Positions 45,585-54,058 of a DNA stretch of 64,000 nt are shown here, piece after piece; within the stretch, counting starts at the first letter, position 1; every line of letters begins with the position of its first letter. Both the position numbers and the translations under genes were made by a program. The notes under the pieces are model-generated. The model did not search any database. It was not told the DNA's origin and saw only the letters and a program-made list of their open reading frames with translations. The stretch comes from Paenibacillus ihumii. Its GTDB lineage: Bacteria > Bacillota > Bacilli > Paenibacillales > Paenibacillaceae. The stretch covers positions 1 through 64,000 of the forward strand of contig NZ_LN884292.1 of assembly GCF_001403875.1 (NCBI RefSeq). The letters run 5' to 3'.

Positions 45585-45960
45585 TGACGGGAGAAAGTAA
45601 TTCAACCCCACATCCACAGAGAGGAATCCCGGAGATGAGGGAATACATGGCTGTACAGGCTGCACACAGCTGGTTCTTGGAACCATGTATCCGCTCATGA
45701 CTGGCTGGAAGGATTCTGGTGATGATTGAACGAAAGACTTCCCTGAGAACCGGCGGTGAAATGATGAAGAGTAGCCGATCGGCGCAGACGGGCGTTAACC
45801 GTATAGAGCGATTGCCGCAAGCTAGGCATACGGAACGGGATGGAGCTGTTCTGTTGCCAGGCTATAGCTAGGCAGTCGGAATGTGGGTGGCACCACGGGT
45901 GATTCGGTAAACGATCTCTCGTCCCTGTTTGGATTTATGAACAGGACGGGAGTTTTTTTA
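45585..45960 (+). promoter_or_regulatory. T-box riboswitch leader of hisS-aspS, probably sensing tRNA-Asp
   Basis: The T-box proper is at 45879-45899 (GTGGGTGGCACCACGGG), with the antiterminator bulge TGGC at 45888-45891. The competing terminator is at 45916-45960. Upstream, GGGAGAAAGTAA (45589-45600) carries the AGTA loop E strand of Stem I; its base can pair with CTTCCC at 45738-45743. Just before this, GAA-A-GAC presents GAC (45736-45738) as specifier. GAC is an Asp codon, and TGGC pairs with the GCCA end of tRNA-Asp (808-884). tRNA-His would be expected to need TGGG. The fold is my own reading. Confidence 0.8.
45916..45960 (+). terminator. T-box regulated terminator
   Basis: CTCTCGTCCCTGTT pairs with AACAGGACGGGAG, followed by seven T. 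Its 5' part overlaps the alternative antiterminator pairing of the T-box. Confidence 0.88.
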
Positions 45961-46000
45961 TTTTCACAATTTAGCATGATTATTGGATGGAGGGATGGAC

Positions 46001-47245
46001 ATGGCTTTTCAAAAGCCGACAGGCACACAGGACATACTGCCCGGCGCTGTCGAGAAATGGCAATTTATTGAAGAGAAAGCCAGAGATTTGTGCCGTCGTT
46101 TCAACTACAAGGAAATTCGGACGCCGATCTTTGAACAAACGTCATTGTTTGAACGCGGCGTCGGAGAAACGACGGATATTGTCGAGAAAGAAATGTACAC
46201 GTTCACCGATAAGGGCGACCGCAGCATGACGCTTCGGCCTGAAGGAACGGCGGGAGTCGTCCGCTCTTATGTAGAGAACAAGCTGTACGGGGAGCCGGAC
46301 GTGACGAAGCTGTATTATATCGGCCCGATGTTCCGCTATGAGCGTCCGCAGGCGGGACGCCAACGGCAATTCCATCAGTTCGGCGTTGAGGTATTCGGAG
46401 CTGTCGATCCGGCGATTGACGCCGAGGTTGTAGCTCTTGGATATGAGTACTGCCGGGAGCTCGGCTTGCAGGAGGTCAAGGTAGAACTGAATTCCGTCGG
46501 CAACCCGGCGAGCCGGGCGGTGTATCGTGACAAGCTGCTCGGTTTCCTCATGCCGATGAAGGACAACCTGTGCAAGGATTGTCAGTCCCGGATCGAACGT
46601 AATCCGATGCGAGTGCTCGATTGCAAGGTGGATCAGGAGAAATTTGCCGCTGCCCCTTCGATTCTGGACAGCCTGGATGAAGAATGCACGACGCATTTCG
46701 CCAAAGTGCAGGAGCTGCTGACGGCGATGGGCATCGAATTTACGATTAACCATCGCCTCGTTCGCGGACTGGACTATTACACGCACACCGCGTTTGAATA
46801 TAAAGCCCAAGGCATTGGAGCGATCGATACCATTGGGGGAGGAGGGCGCTATAACGGTCTTGTCTCTGATATCGGCGGTCCTGATCAGCCGGGTATTGGC
46901 TTCGGGATCGGTCTGGAGCGGATTGCGCTTATCCTCGAGAAGCAAGGCATCGGCATCTCCGCCGAGAAGAGGCTGGACGTCTACCTCGTCGCTTTAGGCG
47001 AAGCCGCCGACAAGGAAATTTCGACACAGCTCTTCAAACTGCGCCAAGCCGGCTTCTCGGCCGAGCGCGATTACCTGGGCCGCAAAATGAAGGCACAGAT
47101 GAAATCCGCCGACCGGATGAAAGCCCGCTATACCGCCATCCTCGGTGACGATGAACTGGAGCGCGGCGAAATTGCTCTTAAGTCGATGGAAACCGGCGAG
47201 CAGCGCACCGTCAAGCTCGCTGAGCTTGCGAACGAGCTGAAGTAA
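46001..47245 (+). CDS. hisS: Histidyl-tRNA synthetase
   Basis: 414 aa class II synthetase. Motif 1 region, motif 2 (MFRYERPQAGRQRQFHQFGVE) and motif 3 (GIGFGIGLERIALIL) are present, with histidine-specific blocks LVRGLDYYTHTAFEY and GGGGRYNGL, and a C-terminal anticodon-binding domain (about residues 325-414). The ATG at 46001 has GGAGGG six bases upstream; the longer frame to 45983 lacks one. It is the first gene after the T-box leader. A 581-bp unusual spacer separates it from aspS. Confidence 0.97.
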   Translation: MAFQKPTGTQDILPGAVEKWQFIEEKARDLCRRFNYKEIRTPIFEQTSLFERGVGETTDIVEKEMYTFTDKGDRSMTLRPEGTAGVVRSYVENKLYGEPDVTKLYYIGPMFRYERPQAGRQRQFHQFGVEVFGAVDPAIDAEVVALGYEYCRELGLQEVKVELNSVGNPASRAVYRDKLLGFLMPMKDNLCKDCQSRIERNPMRVLDCKVDQEKFAAAPSILDSLDEECTTHFAKVQELLTAMGIEFTINHRLVRGLDYYTHTAFEYKAQGIGAIDTIGGGGRYNGLVSDIGGPDQPGIGFGIGLERIALILEKQGIGISAEKRLDVYLVALGEAADKEISTQLFKLRQAGFSAERDYLGRKMKAQMKSADRMKARYTAILGDDELERGEIALKSMETGEQRTVKLAELANELK

Positions 47246-47254
47246 GCAGCAGTC

Positions 47255-47690
47255 GCCATGCACCATAGCAAGCGTATCCCCGATTCCTTGTGGAAAGTAG
47301 AAGTAAGAGTCGCAAGCCATGCTGCTAGCAGTAGTTGCCCTGCATCGTAGCAAGCGTATCTCAGCAGGAGAGAGCGCAACCCGCAAAAGCCTTTGCCCTG
47401 CACCACAGTGAGCGTATCCCCATAGGGGACAGCGCTCACCAAGCACGCAGCACCGCCAATACGCACCCCCGTGGCAGTTATCGCCCAATCGCAGGAGCAC
47501 CGGCGTAGAGCGGGCCCGTCAGGGCGGCAAGCGGCTAACAGCACCACACCAACCCGGGTGAGCCGAAAGCAGAAGCACTCTGCGGCGTGTTTGCCAGGTA
47601 ACCCAGGAGCGCCAAAAGTAAGACGTACCCGAAGGGGGAAAAGCGTTCCACGCACCAACCAAAGCGCATTCCCAAAGGGAACAGCGCTGC
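47255..47690 (+). repeat. Imperfect hairpin-repeat array in the hisS-aspS spacer
   Basis: At least three related units share GCCCTGCACCATAGCAAGCG-like starts and GCGTATCCCC (47255-47281, 47335-47376, 47392-47439); two more diverged units follow (47623-47646 and 47655-47690). Units 3 and 5 fold as hairpins: GTGAGCG/CGCTCAC with CCCC/GGGG inside, and AGCGC/GCGCT with TTCCC/GGGAA inside. No protein-coding gene is convincing here. The repeats look like a small dispersed palindromic element; I cannot count genome copies. Confidence 0.6.
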
Positions 47691-47734
47691 AGGAGCACCT
47701 CTTCACCTCCTACGTTACTCCAGTTTGCGGGAGT

Positions 47735-47797
47735 CCCGAGGGCAGCAAGCCCTCGGGGGCCCTCCCTTACGACAAGGGAGGGTTTGGGAGGGTTGGG
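47735..47797 (+). promoter_or_regulatory. Tandem stable hairpins and G-quadruplex-capable run before aspS
   Basis: Hairpin 1: CCCGAGGGC/GCCCTCGGG (47735-47757). Hairpin 2: CCCTCCCTT/AAGGGAGGG (47760-47782). From 47776 five GGG tracts follow each other with loops A, TTT, A and TT (to 47797), so the sense RNA could form a G-quadruplex that uses the 3' arm of hairpin 2. The two folds exclude each other. The aspS ribosome site AAAGGAG begins 12 nt later (47810). Confidence 0.55.
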
Positions 47798-47826
47798 AAT
47801 ATCTAAATTAAAGGAGCCACATATCC

Positions 47827-49608
<1,782 letters not shown>

Positions 49609-49617
49609 TTCATTCGC

Positions 49618-49662
49618 TAGAAACGGGTACTGCCTCCTGACAGGAAGCCGCAGCCCGTTTCT
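49618..49662 (+). other. Hairpin between aspS and tcdA
   Basis: GAAACGGG...CCCGTTTC with an inner TCCTG/CAGGA pairing. There is no T run, so partial termination or processing is more likely than a full stop. Confidence 0.6.
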
Positions 49663-49689
49663 GCTTCATAAAGGAGGATTGCGGGAAGT

Positions 49690-50442
49690 ATGCTGCATCA
49701 GTTTTCACGGACAGAGCTGGCGATCGGAGCCGAAGGCCTTGAAGCCTTGAAGAACAGTACGGTAGCGGTCCTTGGCATCGGCGGAGTCGGCTCAATTGCC
49801 GTAGAGGCGCTAGCCCGTACGGGAGTCGGACGCATCATTCTGATCGATAAAGATGTTGTCGATATAACGAATATCAACCGCCAAATCCATGCCCTGACTA
49901 CGACGATCGGGCAGAAAAAAGCGGATTTGATGTGTGAGCGGGTTAAGCTCATTAACCCGGAATGCGAGACGATTGCGCTAAATATGTTTTATACGGAAGA
50001 AACCTACGAGCAGTTGTTCCAATATGACATCGATTACGTATTGGATGCCTCGGATACGATCATGTACAAAATCCATCTCATCAAGGAATGCCTGAAGCGA
50101 AAAATTCCGATGCTGTCCAGCATGGGCGCCGCGAATAAAATGGATCCGACCCGCTTCCAGGTAGCGGACATTTCGAAGACCTCGGTCGATCCGATGGCTC
50201 GCGTCATTCGCACGAAGCTCCGCAAAGACGGCATCAAGAAAGGGGTTAAGGTTGTATTCTCCACGGAGGATCCGGTTAAACCTCGTGAGGATGTCACCAA
50301 GAAAATTGCCCCGGAGGGCGCGAAAATCCGCAAGGCGAAGCAGCCTCCGGCCAGCAACTCGTTTGTTCCGCCCGTGGTCGGCCTCATTATGGTCAGCGTA
50401 GCCGTCCGGGAACTGCTCGAAATCAACGGAATCAAGATTTAA
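49690..50442 (+). CDS. tcdA: tRNA threonylcarbamoyladenosine dehydratase TcdA-like (YrvM)
   Basis: 250 aa ThiF/MoeB-type ATP-using enzyme. The nucleotide-binding loop VLGIGGVGSIAVEALARTGVG is at about residues 28-48, NRQIHALTTTIGQKKAD holds the catalytic arginine region, and DASDTIMYKIHLI is the metal/aspartate segment. TcdA converts t6A37 of tRNAs to cyclic t6A. It lies directly after aspS, the position of yrvM in Bacillus. AAAGGAGG precedes the ATG. Name rests on family pattern and synteny. Confidence 0.9.
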   Translation: MLHQFSRTELAIGAEGLEALKNSTVAVLGIGGVGSIAVEALARTGVGRIILIDKDVVDITNINRQIHALTTTIGQKKADLMCERVKLINPECETIALNMFYTEETYEQLFQYDIDYVLDASDTIMYKIHLIKECLKRKIPMLSSMGAANKMDPTRFQVADISKTSVDPMARVIRTKLRKDGIKKGVKVVFSTEDPVKPREDVTKKIAPEGAKIRKAKQPPASNSFVPPVVGLIMVSVAVRELLEINGIKI

Positions 50443-50448
50443 TGAAGA

Positions 50449-50491
50449 CAAAGCGATTTTGCCTTTTTCCATGAAGGCGGTCGCTTTTTGT
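50449..50491 (+). terminator. Terminator after tcdA
   Basis: AAAGCGATTTTGCCTT and AAGGCGGTCGCTTT pair with one mismatch, followed by a T-rich tail. Confidence 0.82.
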
Positions 50492-50586
50492 TTTCCATGG
50501 TGGTATAATGTAACTCCTTTTGACTCTGGATATATAAAATCACTCGCCAGGACAATTGGAACACTAAACCTTAGGAGGTAACTGAA

Positions 50587-52740
50587 ATGACTGATTTTCA
50601 AAGTGCCTATCAAGAAGAGAAGGAGCGGCTGGACCGTACCTTGAAGGAGATCGACCGCCAATTGTCAGCTTTGCGAGCCATACCTGTGTATACAGGTCAT
50701 GATTTTACGGAGCAGGTACTGGAGGCGGGCCGGGAGGAACAGCGCCAGCAGCTGGAGAAATCCGTGCGGGAGCCCTACTTCGGCCGGCTTGATTTTGAGG
50801 AACAGGGCCGGAAGCCAGCCTCTCTATATATTGGCAAAGTCGGCGTCAGCGACCCTTCCGGCCAGCAGCCGATGGTCATTGATTGGAGAGCGCCGGTAGC
50901 GAGTTTATTTTATTCATTTACAGGCGGGGATTCAGCATCCTATGAAGCGCCGGAGGGCATTATCGAGGGACTTGTCTATTTAAAAAGAAACATCGTCATC
51001 CGTCAGCAGATTCTGGAGCGCGTCGTCGATACGTTCAATCGGGAGGACGAGGGTCCCGCGGTGTCGGATGAATTTCTCGTCTATCGGCTAGGCGAAAATA
51101 AAGACAACCGGCTGCGTGATATCGTATCGACGATCCAGGCAGAGCAGGATCAAATCATCCGGGCGGCAAAAAACACGGCACTTATCATTCAGGGCGTGGC
51201 GGGCAGCGGGAAAACGACAGTAGCGCTGCATCGCTTGGCCTTTTTGCTGTATCAATATAAAGAGCAGATCAAGGCGGAACGCATGGTCATCTTTGCGCCG
51301 AACCATATGTTCATCGACTATATTTCCGAGGTGCTGCCAGAGCTCGGCGTTGGCGATATCCAGCAAAGCACGTTCCCGGACTGGGCTGCGGAAATACTTG
51401 GGCTGGAGCATCCGCCGGCCGCAAGCCAGAGCGATCTTCATCGATGGTTCGATGCAGGCCGGTCGGAGCCTGTGCCGGAAAGTGAGCTGCCGGGCCGATT
51501 CAAGGGCGCGATGCGCTTCAAGGCGGTGATCGATGCTTTTCTCGCTGACATGGAAGCCTTATGCGTCCCGCAGATCGATTTCGAGCCTTGGGAGGGAACG
51601 AAGCTTCCTTATGCCGAGATTATGGCTTGGTTCGAGGGAGAATACAAGCATTATCCTGCGGCAAGACGCAAAGAACGGGTTCTGGCCCGGCTGCACCGCT
51701 GGATCGAGATGGAGCTGAAGAAAGCAACGTCTGCGGCACAGCTCAAGGAGTGGAAGAAGAAAGCGCAGCAGCGTGAGAAGGCTTATGCCAAGAAGTGGCC
51801 GGAGCTTACGCCGCTTTCATTGTACGAGGAGCTTTTTCAACTTAAAAAAAAGGGGGGCCTAGGCCTTCCCGACATGTCTGCTGATATTCCCCCGGCCATT
51901 TGGCAGGAGACGCGCGGCAACCTGAAGCAGGGCATCGTTAAAGAGGAGGATCTCGCGCCGCTGCTCTATTTATATACGTGCATTCATGAGGTCGAGGGCC
52001 AGATGACCTTCGACCATATTGTCATCGACGAAGCTCAAGATTTCTCTCCCTTCCAGATCGCTGTATTGGACCGCTTTGTCAAAGGGCATTCTTTTACGAT
52101 ACTGGGAGACTTGTCGCAGGGCATTCACTATTATAAAGGGGTGCGTGATTGGCATGAAATGCAGGAGCTGTTCGATTCGGAGGATACAGCTTATTATGCC
52201 CTGACGCGCAGCTACCGCTCGACGATGGAAATCATATCTTTCGGAAACGAAATATTGTCCAGGGGAGTCGGCACAGAGCTGCTGGCCGTTCCCGTATTTC
52301 GCAGCGGGGAGCCGGTCAAGCTATTGCCTGCGGCGGGAACGGAACGGAGCGGGGCCATCACCGAGGTACTGAAGGCCGTGCTCAAGGGAAGCTACCGGAC
52401 GACGGCGCTGCTGACGAGGACGCTGCAGGATGCTTCGGAGCTCCATGAATGGCTCGTTCAGGAGGGGATCGAAGCCCATTTGATCGATGGCCGTACCGAT
52501 CAGTATGCCGGCGGCATATCCGTCCTGCCAGCTTATTTGTCCAAAGGGCTTGAATTTGACGCTGTCATTGTTACGGATGTCGACCGGGAGCATTACTCGC
52601 CGGAGGATGCCAAACTGCTCTATGTCGGCTGTACAAGGGCTCTGCACGAGCTCTGGCTGCTGCATGGAGAGGAATTACCTGATTATGTGATCACGGAGAA
52701 TTCAGAGATGGTCATGAACGTGGTTCGTCCTCTTTCGTAA
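50587..52740 (+). CDS. HelD-like superfamily 1 helicase (RNA polymerase recycling type)
   Basis: 717 aa. The N-terminal 70 residues form a charged antiparallel coiled coil (QEEKERLDRTLKEIDRQLSAL), as in HelD, which inserts into RNA polymerase to free stalled or terminated complexes. Walker A GVAGSGKTT is at about 203-211, then a spacer domain, Walker B VIDEAQDFS, motif III-like LGDLSQGIH, motif V KGLEFDAVIV and motif VI YVGCTRALHELW. Length is slightly shorter than Bacillus HelD. A UvrD/PcrA repair helicase is less likely given the N-terminal arm. AGGAGG precedes the ATG. Single-gene unit with terminators on both sides. Confidence 0.88.
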   Translation: MTDFQSAYQEEKERLDRTLKEIDRQLSALRAIPVYTGHDFTEQVLEAGREEQRQQLEKSVREPYFGRLDFEEQGRKPASLYIGKVGVSDPSGQQPMVIDWRAPVASLFYSFTGGDSASYEAPEGIIEGLVYLKRNIVIRQQILERVVDTFNREDEGPAVSDEFLVYRLGENKDNRLRDIVSTIQAEQDQIIRAAKNTALIIQGVAGSGKTTVALHRLAFLLYQYKEQIKAERMVIFAPNHMFIDYISEVLPELGVGDIQQSTFPDWAAEILGLEHPPAASQSDLHRWFDAGRSEPVPESELPGRFKGAMRFKAVIDAFLADMEALCVPQIDFEPWEGTKLPYAEIMAWFEGEYKHYPAARRKERVLARLHRWIEMELKKATSAAQLKEWKKKAQQREKAYAKKWPELTPLSLYEELFQLKKKGGLGLPDMSADIPPAIWQETRGNLKQGIVKEEDLAPLLYLYTCIHEVEGQMTFDHIVIDEAQDFSPFQIAVLDRFVKGHSFTILGDLSQGIHYYKGVRDWHEMQELFDSEDTAYYALTRSYRSTMEIISFGNEILSRGVGTELLAVPVFRSGEPVKLLPAAGTERSGAITEVLKAVLKGSYRTTALLTRTLQDASELHEWLVQEGIEAHLIDGRTDQYAGGISVLPAYLSKGLEFDAVIVTDVDREHYSPEDAKLLYVGCTRALHELWLLHGEELPDYVITENSEMVMNVVRPLS

Positions 52741-52780
52741 ATTCAGATCGCATGAAAAGGAGTTAAGATGTATGCATAGG

Positions 52781-52807
52781 AAGAGCTGTCTTAAGCAGCT
52801 CTTTTTC
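52781..52807 (+). terminator. Terminator after the HelD-like gene
   Basis: AAGAGCTG and CAGCTCTT pair around TCTTAAG, followed by TTTCT. Confidence 0.85.
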
Positions 52808-52897
52808 TATTTTCAACGAAGAAATAGGTCTGATGTTATAATCATTTATATGTCTTTGAGCTAAAGCAGCATGGAACAGGGAGGGAGTGACTTGCCT

Positions 52898-53944
52898 ATG
52901 AAGTCATTACCGCTATACAAGTTGATTCAAGAGGACATCCGGTATCTCATACGAACGGGGCAGCTGAGGCCAGGGGATCGCGTCCCGTCGGAGACAGAGC
53001 TCGCCGAGCAGTATCATGTAAGCAAGATTACAACTAAAAATGCTTTGAATGGGCTGGCTGAAGAAGGAATCCTGGTCAGACACCGGGGAAAAGGGACATT
53101 TGTCAATCATATCCCCAAGGATATCCCGTCCATGAGCGGTCATAAGGGATTAATCGGGCTCATTCTCCCCAGCATGAAGACAAAGGTAGATCAGCGGATC
53201 ATCAATGCTATCGAGCAATACGTCCGGAAAAATGGCTATCATCTCCTGATCAAAATTACTCAGGAATCATCGCTGGAAGAGAGCAGGGCCATCGAGGATT
53301 TACTCCAATTAAGGGTAAAGGGGCTTATCATATTTCCGATTGAGCAGGAGATGTATAACAATGATATTTTAAGATTGTCATTGAACCGGTTCCCGCTCGT
53401 CCTGATCGATCGTTATCTGAAAGAAATCGAGACTTACAGCGTAAGCGCAGATAATGTGGATGGCTCCTATCAGGCGATCAAGCATCTCATTAGCCGAGGG
53501 CATCAGCAAATCGCTTTTGTAACGATGGAAGTGACCAATTCGGTAACGGCGGACCGGGCGCTGGGATTTGAGAAGGCGTTCCTTGAACGAAACCTGCCGA
53601 TCAATAAAAATTTGTGGTGTGTGGTGAGCATAGCTGATATGGCTTCGGGAAAAGGAAGCTCCAAGATTCAGGAATTTCTAAGAAACCACCCTGAAATTAC
53701 GGCGATTTTCACTGGAAATGCAGAACTCACCCACATGACGCTTCGGGCGATAAAACATATGAATCTGCCCAATGAGCAACGCCCGGAACTGATTAGTTTT
53801 GACCAGTCCGATTTAGCAGAAGTGAGCTACATCAAGCAAAATGTCGAGGAAATGTGCAAAGTTACAGTGGAGCTCCTGCTGGAGCAGATTCACGGGACAT
53901 ACCTCCCCAGAAGGATAGCCATACCTGTTATTCTATTTCATTAA
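52898..53944 (+). CDS. AraR-like GntR/LacI-type transcriptional regulator
   Basis: 348 aa chimera: a GntR winged helix at the N-terminus (RPGDRVPSETELAEQYHVSKITTKNALNGLAEEGILVRHRGKGTFV, about residues 26-70) joined to a periplasmic-binding-protein-like sugar-sensing domain (LIGLILPSM ... ISFDQSDLAEVSYIKQNVEEM). This is the architecture of the arabinose repressor AraR. The start is ambiguous: an ATG at 52898 or a TTG at 52892, both behind GGGAGGG. It lies just before the GH43 gene and probably controls this locus; the effector could be arabinose or a related sugar. Confidence 0.88.
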   Translation: MKSLPLYKLIQEDIRYLIRTGQLRPGDRVPSETELAEQYHVSKITTKNALNGLAEEGILVRHRGKGTFVNHIPKDIPSMSGHKGLIGLILPSMKTKVDQRIINAIEQYVRKNGYHLLIKITQESSLEESRAIEDLLQLRVKGLIIFPIEQEMYNNDILRLSLNRFPLVLIDRYLKEIETYSVSADNVDGSYQAIKHLISRGHQQIAFVTMEVTNSVTADRALGFEKAFLERNLPINKNLWCVVSIADMASGKGSSKIQEFLRNHPEITAIFTGNAELTHMTLRAIKHMNLPNEQRPELISFDQSDLAEVSYIKQNVEEMCKVTVELLLEQIHGTYLPRRIAIPVILFH

Positions 53945-54009
53945 AAGAGCAGTCATTTCAATTATATACTCTATAAGATATAAAAAACTTCAAGGAGTGA
54001 TGATAAGAT

Positions 54010-54034
54010 GACGATAAAATAGAAAGCGATTACA
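54010..54034 (+). promoter_or_regulatory. cre-like site and micro reading frame before the GH43 gene
   Basis: TAGAAAGCGATTACA (54020-54034) matches the CcpA site consensus with one mismatch, 25 bp before the GH43 start. Just upstream, AAGGAG is followed by ATG ACG ATA AAA TAG, a 4-codon frame with a good ribosome site (ATG at 54009) that overlaps the site. The gap 53945-54058 holds nothing else. Confidence 0.5.
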
Positions 54035-54058
54035 TTCGCCTGTGGGAGGAAGGACGCT

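Noticed and set aside
45661..45669. CAC codon as histidine specifier for the T-box
   Set aside because: It lies far from the loop-E partner strand at the base of Stem I, and the TGGC bulge does not fit the expected tRNA-His end.
47255..47690. CRISPR-like array
   Set aside because: Units are imperfect, unevenly spaced (82, 58 and more bp), fold individually as hairpins, and there are no equal-length unique spacers or cas genes.
47128..47806. Open frames of 192 codons (minus) and 111 codons (plus) in and around the hisS-aspS spacer
   Set aside because: The spacer is repetitive and GC-rich, giving long frames by chance; the peptides are compositionally odd, overlap hisS in one case, and have no ribosome site.
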